From JAYPLE01 sp047627515 (lineage in GTDB: Bacteria; Bacteroidota; Bacteroidia; Cytophagales; Cyclobacteriaceae): 35,300 nt of DNA. The DNA lies in the NCBI GenBank assembly GCA_047627515.1, contig JBLHTU010000019.1, positions 1-35,300 on the forward strand, written 5' to 3'. The notes beneath the pieces were generated by a model. The model made no database searches. It was not told the origin of the DNA and was given only the letters and a program-made list of their open reading frames with translations. The position numbers and the translations under genes were made by a program. Of this stretch, positions 16,886 to 24,709 are shown in pieces; position 1 is the stretch's first letter, and every line of letters starts with the position of its first letter.

Positions 16886-16894
16886 CCGGAGCGA

Positions 16895-17248
16895 ATGAAG
16901 AAATTCAAACAAACTTTTTACCCTATCTATCTTATTGTCATCGTCTTGGTGCTTGTGATAGCCTTTAATATTTATGAAGCATTAGAGCTTTTCAAAACAT
17001 GGGGTTGGTTTAGATATTTTTCTGACTTGCCTTATATGGGCCGTGATCTGATGGTTTTTTTGTGTTTGCTGATGGGGGTTGAGCTAATTGCAGAGAACTT
17101 TCACTTGGCTAACCTGCGGGCCAAAAATGGAGAGCTAGAACAAAAAGTAATTGACCTTAAGGCTAAGTTATATGACAAGTCTCAAGGAGAAGAAATCGAA
17201 CCCGAGGAAGAAGAAGAACCTGAAGAAGAAGATGAGTCAGATACCTGA
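16895..17248 (+). CDS. Hypothetical small two-helix membrane protein with acidic coiled-coil tail
   Basis: A 117-residue protein I cannot assign to a named family. Residues about 8-30 (YPIYLIVIVLVLVIAFNIYEAL) and 46-68 (LMVFLCLLMGVELIAENF) are membrane segments. Residues 70-96 are a short coiled coil, and the C-terminus is a run of Glu (EEIEPEEEEEPEEEDESDT). I chose the ATG at 16895 because GGAG lies just upstream and the protein then begins MKKF before the first helix. An in-frame ATG at 16817, directly touching the ABC exporter stop, would add 26 residues and remains possible. It overlaps gmhA by 17 bases. Context suggests a role in the envelope operon, perhaps as a small partner of the exporter. 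Confidence 0.7.
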   Translation: MKKFKQTFYPIYLIVIVLVLVIAFNIYEALELFKTWGWFRYFSDLPYMGRDLMVFLCLLMGVELIAENFHLANLRAKNGELEQKVIDLKAKLYDKSQGEEIEPEEEEEPEEEDESDT

Positions 17249-17831
17249 TTTACCAGCATTGATTAAGTCCGAATTGCTAGAAGCACAGCAGGTCCTGGAC
17301 AATTTTCTAAATGATGACTCCCACATTTCTGCGATTCATCAAGCAGCACTCAGTATGAGCAATGCTATTGAAACAGGAGGCAAAATTTTCTCCTGTGGAA
17401 ACGGGGGCTCTCATTGTGATGCAATGCACTTTGCCGAGGAACTGTCAGGCAGGTATCGTGAAAACAGAAGGGCATTGCCAGCTATTGCCATATCTGATAC
17501 GTCACATATTTCATGTGTTGCTAATGATTTTGGTTACGAATTTGTTTTCTCTCGCTATCTCGAAGGGTTGGGTAAACGGGGCGATGTACTGCTGGCTATT
17601 TCTACAAGTGGCAATTCACCGAATATTATCAAAGCAATAGAGACCGCAAAGGAGCTGGGGATAGTCACTATCCTTTTGTCAGGTAAAGATGGCGGACAAC
17701 TAAAAGGAGTGGCTGATCATGAGCTAATTGTTCCTCATTTTGGCTTTGCAGACAGGATACAAGAGGTGCATATAAAAATAATTCATATCTTCATACTTTT
17801 GATCGAGCAACAGCTCACGAATCAAAAGTAG
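17232..17831 (+). CDS. gmhA: D-sedoheptulose 7-phosphate isomerase
   Basis: Converts sedoheptulose 7-phosphate into D-glycero-D-manno-heptose 7-phosphate, the first step of ADP- or GDP-heptose synthesis for LPS core or surface glycans. From the ATG at 17232 the protein has 199 residues, close to the usual 192-197. The sequence is very like the enterobacterial enzyme: SCGNGGSHCDAMHFAEEL, AISTSGNSPN and DRIQEVHIKIIHI. By alignment to E. coli GmhA, the active-site residues His61, Glu65, Gln172 and His180 correspond here to His66, Glu70, Gln177 and His185, and all are present. Longer frames start upstream but would add a shadow of the preceding gene. The stop touches the yifB-like start (TAG-ATG). 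Other heptose genes are not in the window. Confidence 0.95.
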   Translation: MSQIPDLPALIKSELLEAQQVLDNFLNDDSHISAIHQAALSMSNAIETGGKIFSCGNGGSHCDAMHFAEELSGRYRENRRALPAIAISDTSHISCVANDFGYEFVFSRYLEGLGKRGDVLLAISTSGNSPNIIKAIETAKELGIVTILLSGKDGGQLKGVADHELIVPHFGFADRIQEVHIKIIHIFILLIEQQLTNQK

Positions 17832-19370
17832 ATGCTAGCAAAAACATACGGAAGTGCAGTTTACGGGGTGGACGCTTTTACGATTACTATTGAAGTAAAT
17901 GTAGGCCAAGGCACCAAGTTTTTTATGGTAGGGTTACCAGACTCTGCTGTCAAAGAAAGTGAGCAAAGAGTCGAGTCTGCCATCAAGCACATTGGGTTTA
18001 GAATGCCTCGCCAGAAGGTTGTCGTCAACCTTGCTCCAGCAGACATAAAGAAAGAAGGCTCTTCGTATGATTTACCCATTGCTTTGGGAATCCTAGCCGC
18101 ATCAGAGCAATTGCATACTGAAACGCTTGAGCAATATCTAATCATGGGTGAGCTGGCGCTGGATGGTATGCTTAGACCTATCAAAGGAGCCTTGCCGATT
18201 GCGATAGAGGCACGTAAGAAAGGCTTCAAAGGCTTTATATTACCAAAAGAGAATGCCTCTGAAGCAGCAATCGTGGATCAGCTAGAAGTGATCGGCGTCG
18301 AAAACTTGCAAGAAGCGATAGGTCATTTGGACGGAAGTGCACCGCTCGATCCTGTCACGTATGATACTCGGGATATTTTTGAATATACCCACAATCTGTA
18401 TGATGTAGACTTTGCGGATGTCCAAGGACAAGAAAACATCAAGCGTGCGATGGAAATCGCAGCAGCAGGGGGACATAATGTGATCATGATAGGTCCTCCG
18501 GGTGCGGGTAAGACCATGTTAGCAAAGCGATTGTCCTCTATCCTACCTCCATTGTCACTACGTGAGGCGTTGGAGACGACCAAGATCCACTCCGTGGCGG
18601 GTAAGCTGGGGTTAGATGCTGCTTTGATTTCGACGCGACCATTTCGGTCACCACATCATACGATTTCTGATGTGGCGCTAGTCGGTGGAGGAGGGATTCC
18701 TCAGCCGGGCGAGATTTCATTGGCCAATAATGGCGTGCTGTTTCTAGACGAATTACCAGAGTTTAAGCGTAGCGTCCTAGAGGTAATGCGACAGCCGCTA
18801 GAAGAACGACAAGTCACCATATCCAGAGCGAAGGTCTCGATCGATTATCCTGCGAACTTCATGTTGATTGCCAGTATGAATCCCTGCCCATGTGGGTATT
18901 TTAATCATCCTGATAAGGAATGCGTTTGTGCACCGGGTGTGGTACAGCGCTACCTCAACAAAGTGAGCGGACCATTATTAGATCGAATTGACCTGCATGT
19001 AGAGGTTACGCCGGTGTCTTTTGAAGAGATGACAGGTCAGCGAAAATCAGAGTCTAGTGAAAGTATTCGAGCACGAGTTGTCAAGGCCAGAGACATTCAG
19101 CGACTACGATTTGAAGCTGTGGCGGGTGTACATAACAATGCCATGATGGCATCCCAGCAGGTCAAGGAGGTTTGTAAGATTAATTCAGCGGGCAACATTT
19201 TGCTGAAGACCGCCATGGAAAAGTTGGGTTTGTCAGCTAGAGCATATGATAGAATCTTGAAAGTGTCTCGAACCATCGCAGATCTTGCAGGCAAGGAGGA
19301 AATTGCCATTGAGCATTTGGCTGAAGCCATCCAGTATCGAAGCCTCGACAGAGAAGGATGGGCCGCATAG
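17832..19370 (+). CDS. YifB/ComM-family Mg-chelatase-like AAA+ ATPase
   Basis: A 512-residue AAA+ ATPase. The N-terminal ChlI/Lon-like domain (AVYGVDAFTITIEV, GLPDSAVKESEQRV, NLAPADIKKEGSSYDLPIA) is followed by Walker A GPPGAGKT (residues 221-228), Walker B VLFLDELPEF, the RSPHHTISDVAL loop and the cysteine-rich CPCGYFNHPDKECVC segment. The C-terminus (YRSLDREGWAA) is where the family normally ends. In naturally competent bacteria the homologue ComM is a helicase that helps integrate incoming DNA. Whether this organism is competent cannot be seen. It is last in the envelope operon, joined to gmhA with no spacer. Confidence 0.93.
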   Translation: MLAKTYGSAVYGVDAFTITIEVNVGQGTKFFMVGLPDSAVKESEQRVESAIKHIGFRMPRQKVVVNLAPADIKKEGSSYDLPIALGILAASEQLHTETLEQYLIMGELALDGMLRPIKGALPIAIEARKKGFKGFILPKENASEAAIVDQLEVIGVENLQEAIGHLDGSAPLDPVTYDTRDIFEYTHNLYDVDFADVQGQENIKRAMEIAAAGGHNVIMIGPPGAGKTMLAKRLSSILPPLSLREALETTKIHSVAGKLGLDAALISTRPFRSPHHTISDVALVGGGGIPQPGEISLANNGVLFLDELPEFKRSVLEVMRQPLEERQVTISRAKVSIDYPANFMLIASMNPCPCGYFNHPDKECVCAPGVVQRYLNKVSGPLLDRIDLHVEVTPVSFEEMTGQRKSESSESIRARVVKARDIQRLRFEAVAGVHNNAMMASQQVKEVCKINSAGNILLKTAMEKLGLSARAYDRILKVSRTIADLAGKEEIAIEHLAEAIQYRSLDREGWAA

Positions 19371-19534
19371 CCGGGCGTGTAGGTCGGACCGCGTAAGCTG
19401 AGCCGCGTTGCAAAGAGCACAGTTGCAAGAAATAATTGCTAGGCGGTAAGCGTTGCACCAGCTCTAAAATATTATGCCTCTGCATTTTTGTTCTAGTATC
19501 TGATCCATATGGTTACACTTCAAGAACCACTACC
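19371..19534. other. Intergenic region with GC-rich patch and short direct repeats
   Basis: The first 50 bases after the yifB-like stop are much richer in G+C than the surroundings. They hold a 9-base near-palindrome (GGTCGGACC) and two copies of GCGTTGCA (19405-19412 and 19450-19457). The remainder is ordinary AT-rich leader for the next gene. I see no tRNA fold, U-tract terminator or coding frame of quality here. Confidence 0.4.
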
Positions 19535-20041
19535 ATGAAATACCTATTTTCAACCCTATTTGCTTGTTTTGCCGTCGTTCAAGTCAATGCTCAGGAAGTA
19601 AACATTGTCAAAGTTCTTGATGAACTACGCGTTCGGTGGGATGTGACCGCCAATACATTAAGTGCGTAAGAGGGACTTGAAGAGTATTGCACTAATAGTT
19701 TCTTTAGAATGAGTACTGTTGAACTACTTAAAGACATCCATCACTACGATACTTCGCTTTACCAGATTGTGAAAGAAAAATTTAACACTAAAAAGGACAA
19801 AGAAGGGAAAGCCACATTAGAAGATATTGAAGCGCTTGAGTCAGATTTTAGGACACAGAGTTTTCAGCAATTTCTAAGACAAGTGTGCAAAGGCTATAAT
19901 GCAGCGGAACAAAACCGAGCATTTGGTGAATACGAAGATGATAAGCTGCAGGTCGCTGAGGAATTGGAATCTTATGTATCTGCTATTGCCGAGCTGATAG
20001 ACGTAATCGATGAGCATGCCCACCACCTCAAGGGGTTGTGA
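19535..20041 (+). pseudogene. Small secreted-protein gene interrupted by an in-frame TAA
   Basis: From the ATG at 19535 the frame encodes a signal peptide (MKYLFSTLFACFAVVQVNAQ), then 24 residues ending TANTLSA, and hits TAA at 19667-19669. The same frame continues beyond the stop without any shift (EGLEEYCTNSFFRM, then STVELLKDIHHYDTSLYQIV) to a natural TGA at 20041. The full frame would be 168 codons plus stop. The second half is a well-formed helical domain with no signal of its own, so the two parts look like one ancestral gene. From memory, related Bacteroidota proteins carry a Tyr-x-Gly-Leu at this point, which would need only TAT or TAC in place of TAA. Function unknown. A sequencing error, a real null allele, or reinitiation at the ATG at 19709 (110 residues) are all possible. 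Confidence 0.72.
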
Positions 20042-20134
20042 CAGGCAATTCGACATATAGTTGTTCTAAATCGCTTGATTTTTTACTATTCTGACAGCAT
20101 AGGGTAACCCTTTTGGGGGACTTCCGTCTAAAGT

Positions 20135-20167
20135 GAGTGTTTGCAAATTGAATAAGGCAAAACACTC
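20135..20167 (+). promoter_or_regulatory. Stable hairpin in the leader of the TonB-dependent receptor
   Basis: The arms GAGTGTTTGC and GCAAAACACTC pair over ten positions with one bulged A, around a 12-base loop. The structure ends 25 bases before the receptor ATG at 20193. No U-tract follows, so it is more likely a leader hairpin or an operator than a terminator of the preceding gene. Confidence 0.45.
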
Positions 20168-20192
20168 TTCTGCTTAATAGGTTACACTCCTT

Positions 20193-22586
20193 ATGAAAAA
20201 GGTATTTCTGACAACAATGGCTTCATTGTTGTTTTTTTTGGCGCAAGCCCAGAGTCAATTTACACTTAGCGGGTACTTGACGGATGCATCCAATGGCGAA
20301 AGCTTGATTGGCGCAACGGTCTACATCGACGAAATCAAAGGAGGTACAGTCTCCAATGTCTATGGATATTATGCTATCACACTACCGGCAGGATCGTATA
20401 ATATCCGCTATCAATACATCGGATATGAAGACAAGTTGCAGCAGGTCAATCTAACCGAAGACTCGAAAGTAAACGTGGAGTTTGCAGCTCAAGACCAAGA
20501 GCTCGAGGCAGTAGTCGTGACGGCAGAAGCTGAGGACATGAATGTCAGCAGCATTGAGATGAGTACAGTCGAGCTAGACGTGAAGACGATTTCGAAATTG
20601 CCTGCATTTGCAGGAGAAGTAGATATAATCAAAAGTATTCAACTTCTTCCCGGTGTCAGTACGGTAGGCGAAGGCGCATCTGGGTTCAATGTGCGTGGAG
20701 GAGGCGTGGGCCAGAACTTAGTCTTGCTCGATGAAGCACCTGTTTATCAAAGCTCGCATCTTTTCGGGTTCTTTTCGGTTTTTAACCCTGATGCTGTAAA
20801 AGATGTCAAGCTGTACAAAGGAGGTATTCCTGCGCAATATGGAGGGCGTTTGTCCTCAGTGCTAGATATTAGAATGAAAGAAGGAAATAAAAAGGAACTG
20901 GACGTCTCAGGAGGGATTGGTACCATTTTTAGCCGCTTAGCGGTTGAGGGACCGCTGGTCAAGGATAAGGCTTCCTTCATTGTCGCGGGTCGTCGATCTT
21001 ATATCGACGTGTTGGCAAGACCGTTCACTGATATTTTGGACGGTGGAGCGGGCTTATTTTTCTATGACCTTACGGCAAAAGCAAACGTTGATATCAATGA
21101 TCGTAACAGAGTATTTGTATCGGGATATTTCGGGAGGGATGTATTCAATTTTGACCAAACACAAGGTTTTAGCTGGGGAAATCAGACAGGAACGGTCAGG
21201 TGGAACCATCTTTTTAACGATCGCTTTTTTGCCAATTTTACTGGCTTCTACAGTAATTACGATTACGGCTTCTCGTTTGGAGAAAACGAGCTGGATAAGT
21301 TTGAGTGGACTTCGCAGATTAAGACCTATAATTTTAAACCACAGTTTACATACTTTCTGAGCCCAAAAAATGAGGTAAGTTTTGGTGGAGAAGCATTGTT
21401 CTACAACTTTGAGCCTGCGCAAGCAATCGCCGTTTCCTTGGGGGACGTAACAGACATCAGCTTGGATGATCGTCAAGCATTGGAAGCCTCGCTTTACCTC
21501 AGCAATGACCAGAAAATTACGGGAAAGCTATCCGTACAATACGGATTACGTTGGTCTTATTTCAACTACCTAGGGCCTGGGCGAGCCTATGAATTTGGTG
21601 AAGCAGTTGCTGGTGAACGCAGGCCTGTCCAAAGCATCCAGCAGTTTGAAGCAGGTGAGTCAATTGCTAGTTTTAACAATTTAGAACCGCGATTTGCGGT
21701 CAATTTTCAGCTCAATCCGGTCTCGTCAATCAAGGCAAGTTATAACCGGATGAATCAATACATCCACCTCATTTCCAATACAGTTGCTTCTACACCGATC
21801 GACGTGTGGCAACCAAGCACTAACAATCTGGACCCGCAGCAAGGTGACCAAGTAGCATTAGGCTACTTCCGAAACTTTAAGCAAAACATGTTTGAGACGA
21901 GCGCTGAGGTGTATTACAAGTGGACGAAGAACCAGGTTGATTATATCGACGGAGCAGATATCCTTATCAATGATTTTCTAGAGGGGGACCTACTGAGTGG
22001 GATTGGTCGAGCATATGGCATTGAACTTTATCTGAAGAAAAACAAAGGACGATTTACGGGCTGGGGTAGCTACACGTTAGGTAAAACAGAGACGTTGGTG
22101 GATGGGATCAATTATGGTTCTAATCTCACGACCCGAGAAGGAGGTTGGTACCCGACACGGTTCGATCAACGACATAATTTCAAATTAGTGGGTAATTACC
22201 AAATCAACTCTCGCTCCTCACTTGGGGCAACGTTCACTTATATTTCTGGAACACCGACCACTTTCCCGACGGACCGATTCAGTTTTCAAGGCTTCGTGAT
22301 CCCTGTTCTGGATAACTTGAGAAATAATGTTCGGATTCCGGATTATCACCGACTTGATTTTGCCTACACCTTGGAAAACATATGGTTGGGTAAAAAGAAC
22401 ACAAAGAATGAGGATAGCCTGGTCATTTCGATTTTCAATGCATACGCAAGAGAGAACCCTTTCTCTATCTACTTTTCTCAAGGCAGTGACCGACTGGATC
22501 CAAATCAACCTGTGCAGACGTCCGGAACGCAGTTAGCCATACTGGGGACCATCCTGCCTTCTGTTGCTTATAACTTCAAATTTTGA
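20193..22586 (+). CDS. TonB-dependent receptor with N-terminal carboxypeptidase-regulatory-like domain
   Basis: A 797-residue outer-membrane transporter powered by TonB-ExbBD. The order is: signal peptide (residues 1-19), carboxypeptidase D regulatory-like domain (FTLSGYLTDASNGESLIGAT to about residue 95), plug (IIKSIQLLPGVSTVGEGASG, FNVRGGGVGQNLVLLDEAPV, GGIPAQYGGRLSSVLDIRM) and a 22-strand-type barrel ending VAYNFKF with the terminal aromatic. At about 800 residues it belongs to the shorter receptors that pair with DUF4249 lipoproteins rather than to SusC (about 1000). The substrate is unknown. Its partner gene begins 5 bases after the stop. A leader hairpin lies just upstream. Confidence 0.94.
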   Translation: MKKVFLTTMASLLFFLAQAQSQFTLSGYLTDASNGESLIGATVYIDEIKGGTVSNVYGYYAITLPAGSYNIRYQYIGYEDKLQQVNLTEDSKVNVEFAAQDQELEAVVVTAEAEDMNVSSIEMSTVELDVKTISKLPAFAGEVDIIKSIQLLPGVSTVGEGASGFNVRGGGVGQNLVLLDEAPVYQSSHLFGFFSVFNPDAVKDVKLYKGGIPAQYGGRLSSVLDIRMKEGNKKELDVSGGIGTIFSRLAVEGPLVKDKASFIVAGRRSYIDVLARPFTDILDGGAGLFFYDLTAKANVDINDRNRVFVSGYFGRDVFNFDQTQGFSWGNQTGTVRWNHLFNDRFFANFTGFYSNYDYGFSFGENELDKFEWTSQIKTYNFKPQFTYFLSPKNEVSFGGEALFYNFEPAQAIAVSLGDVTDISLDDRQALEASLYLSNDQKITGKLSVQYGLRWSYFNYLGPGRAYEFGEAVAGERRPVQSIQQFEAGESIASFNNLEPRFAVNFQLNPVSSIKASYNRMNQYIHLISNTVASTPIDVWQPSTNNLDPQQGDQVALGYFRNFKQNMFETSAEVYYKWTKNQVDYIDGADILINDFLEGDLLSGIGRAYGIELYLKKNKGRFTGWGSYTLGKTETLVDGINYGSNLTTREGGWYPTRFDQRHNFKLVGNYQINSRSSLGATFTYISGTPTTFPTDRFSFQGFVIPVLDNLRNNVRIPDYHRLDFAYTLENIWLGKKNTKNEDSLVISIFNAYARENPFSIYFSQGSDRLDPNQPVQTSGTQLAILGTILPSVAYNFKF

Positions 22587-22591
22587 TCATC

Positions 22592-23533
22592 ATGAAAAAT
22601 CTCATCATTATATTAATTGCGGTTTTTCTTATTTCATGTGAAAAGGATATTTTTCCAGACCTTGGAACGTCTTTTGAGGCTGTTTCTGTGGAAGCTATGT
22701 TGACAGATCAGGGGACTACTCAGACTATTCTAGTGACAAGGACACAACCCTATTTTCAGAATGAATTTCCTGAGAAAATATCAGGAGCTCAGGTTTTTGT
22801 GATAGACGAAGACAGTACCGTGTTTTCTTTCGTCGAAGACGAGGTAGGATATACTTGGACGAGCCCTGATGGCAATCCATTTGGACAGGTTGGCAAGAGT
22901 TACTTTTTAGTTGTCGAGGTGGATGGAGCGCGCTTCGTATCCTTTTCACAAATGGGGCCGGCACCAGAGATTGATTCCATCGGTTGGGAGTTTGAAGAAA
23001 AAAACAGCTTTATCGTGGAAGACTATTACCTCGCTCAGTTTTATGCGTCAGATTTTGAAGGACCGGGAGATGCCTACTGGATCAAAGCGTATAAAAATGG
23101 ACAGTATCTGAATCAGCCCTCTGAGATTACTTTGGCATTTGATGCAGGGTTTGGACAAGCTGGGAATGTAGATGGGGTGGCATTTATACAGCCGATTCGG
23201 CAGGGAATCAATCCTTTCGATGTCAATGAAGATAATCTACTGCTTCCACCCTATCTCATTGGTGATTCAGTACATGTTGAGATCTATTCAATTTCTCCGG
23301 AGATGTTTTTCTTCCTGCTGCAAGTTCAAACGCAGATTAATCGAACGGGTGGTTTTGGAGAGTTGTTTGCCCCTCCGATCGCCAATGTGCCTACCAATAT
23401 TATAAATGAGGACGAAAACGATAGCGAACAAGTCGTTGGGTTCTTTAATGTGTCTGCGGTTACCTCTTTGGGTCAAGTACTGACGGAAGAGCTAGCGGAG
23501 GAGGCGCGTCAAAAATTTGATGAAGGACTTTAA
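22592..23533 (+). CDS. DUF4249-family lipoprotein, partner of the TonB-dependent receptor
   Basis: A 313-residue predicted lipoprotein (MKNLIIILIAVFLISC, Cys16). The mature part follows the DUF4249 pattern: VEAMLTDQGTTQTILVTRTQPYF (an Ig-like N-terminal strand region), then SGAQVFVIDEDSTVFSF, and the late segments VHVEIYSISPEMFFFLLQVQ and NVPTNIINEDENDSEQVVGFFNVSAV. DUF4249 proteins are nearly always encoded next to a TonB-dependent receptor and are thought to be surface subunits of the transporter; the ligand is not known. A TTG nine bases upstream is in frame, but the ATG at 22592 gives a clean signal. The stop overlaps the convergent mnmD stop by 4 bases. Confidence 0.9.
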   Translation: MKNLIIILIAVFLISCEKDIFPDLGTSFEAVSVEAMLTDQGTTQTILVTRTQPYFQNEFPEKISGAQVFVIDEDSTVFSFVEDEVGYTWTSPDGNPFGQVGKSYFLVVEVDGARFVSFSQMGPAPEIDSIGWEFEEKNSFIVEDYYLAQFYASDFEGPGDAYWIKAYKNGQYLNQPSEITLAFDAGFGQAGNVDGVAFIQPIRQGINPFDVNEDNLLLPPYLIGDSVHVEIYSISPEMFFFLLQVQTQINRTGGFGELFAPPIANVPTNIINEDENDSEQVVGFFNVSAVTSLGQVLTEELAEEARQKFDEGL

Positions 23534-24210
23534 GTCCTTCTAATCCCTCTGACCATTTCTTTTTTGCCCATTGCTCCGGGCAATGTTTGTACATCAAAGC
23601 CGACTGAGGCGAGGTCTCTTTTAAATTGACCTTGCGCACAGTAGGTAGTCAAGATCCCTCCCTTGTTTAAGAGACCGTAGCATGTCGCAAGATTGTCTGT
23701 CGACCATACTTCGGGCTGCTTCGAAGGGGCAAATGCATCAAAATAGATCAAGTCAAACTTTTTACTTGTTTTATAGTCTTCGAACTTTTCCTGTCTTTTT
23801 TCTAATGAAAAAAACGCATGAATCTGTACCGCAGATCCCCATGGGCAAGCATGAATCTCGTTGAGGACGGTCTGACCTGGTAGGTCTTGGCCAAAGCGTA
23901 GTTGACCAATTACTTCTTGAGGAATCGGAAACGGCTCAAGCGATGTGGCGGTAATTGGCTGTTGATGAAAGGTTGCATAGTTTGCGGTTAGCCACATATT
24001 AAGACCTGTTCCTAAACCGACCTCTAGCACTGAGATGCTTTCCAGACCTGGATGTTCATCATGGAAAGAGGATAATCCACACTCAATAAATACTTTCTTT
24101 GACTCACCTAGTGCGCCACGAAAAGAATGGTACGTCTCGTTCATATCCTCACGTAGCAAGGACGTAGAGCCATCTTCAGTCTGTATTACTTTGACAGAGA
24201 TGTCTCTCAA
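23530..24210 (-). CDS. mnmD: tRNA 5-methylaminomethyl-2-thiouridine(34) methyltransferase MnmD
   Basis: A SAM-dependent methyltransferase acting in the last step of mnm5s2U synthesis at the tRNA wobble position; it corresponds to the methyltransferase half of MnmC without the FAD oxidase half. Motifs in the 226-residue protein: SVLEVGLGTGLNMWL (SAM binding, about residues 60-74), FDLIYFDAFAPSKQPEVW (the MnmC-type catalytic segment) and GGILTTYCAQGQFKRDL. The C-terminal PGAMGKKEMVRGIR block is typical. The start at 24210 overlaps the ispF stop by 4 bases, so the two are coupled. Confidence 0.9.
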   Translation of the reverse strand: MRDISVKVIQTEDGSTSLLREDMNETYHSFRGALGESKKVFIECGLSSFHDEHPGLESISVLEVGLGTGLNMWLTANYATFHQQPITATSLEPFPIPQEVIGQLRFGQDLPGQTVLNEIHACPWGSAVQIHAFFSLEKRQEKFEDYKTSKKFDLIYFDAFAPSKQPEVWSTDNLATCYGLLNKGGILTTYCAQGQFKRDLASVGFDVQTLPGAMGKKEMVRGIRRT

Positions 24211-24692
24211 GACGTATAGATTAAGGCGACCGCATGCGCGGCAATTCCTTCTTCTTTACCGACAAAACCAAGATGTTCAGTCGTTGTGGCCTTAACCGAT
24301 ACATCGTCTGTAGGTATGCCCATTCGTTTAGCTAGGACTTCTTTCATTTCTTCTATATGTGGCATCAATTTCGGCAACTGAAGACAGACCGTCGCATCGA
24401 CATTCCCAATGGAATAGCCTTTATCAGAGAGTAAGGAGACGACATTCTCTAGTAGGATTTTACTGTCTATTCCCTTATACTTTGGGTCTTTGTCAGAAAA
24501 GTGAAAACCTATATCTCGGAGGTTGGCTGCTCCAAGTAACGCATCACAGATGACATGGATCAACACGTCTGCGTCTGAATGTCCGACTGCACCTTTTACA
24601 TAAGGAACAAGGATGCCTCCGATCCATAATTCTTCTCCAGTGGCTAGCTGATGGACGTCATACCCGTACCCTACTCTGATGTTTGGTTTCAT
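24207..24692 (-). CDS. ispF: 2-C-methyl-D-erythritol 2,4-cyclodiphosphate synthase
   Basis: Cyclises CDP-ME 2-phosphate to MEcPP in the non-mevalonate isoprenoid pathway; a trimer with zinc at the active site. The 161-residue length is normal. Asp12 and His14 in GYDVHQL and His46 in ADVLIHVICD are the zinc ligands, with the same spacing as E. coli Asp8, His10 and His42. VGHSDADV, AANLRDIGFHFSDKDP and SVKATTTEHLGFVGKEEGI are also diagnostic. It is 17 bases downstream of the M16 peptidase and overlaps mnmD. Confidence 0.97.
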   Translation of the reverse strand: MKPNIRVGYGYDVHQLATGEELWIGGILVPYVKGAVGHSDADVLIHVICDALLGAANLRDIGFHFSDKDPKYKGIDSKILLENVVSLLSDKGYSIGNVDATVCLQLPKLMPHIEEMKEVLAKRMGIPTDDVSVKATTTEHLGFVGKEEGIAAHAVALIYTS

Positions 24693-24709
24693 ATTCCTAT
24701 TGATTTGTA

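Noticed and set aside
16817..16894. N-terminal extension of the small membrane protein from the ATG that touches the ABC stop
   Set aside because: Not excluded, but the ATG at 16895 has a GGAG, fits a protein starting just before its first helix, and the extension coincides with strong RNA dyads. I therefore use the shorter form.
20944..21360. Plus-strand frame of 138 codons inside the TonB receptor
   Set aside because: It is a shadow in another frame of a strongly supported receptor gene and shows no domain or signal.
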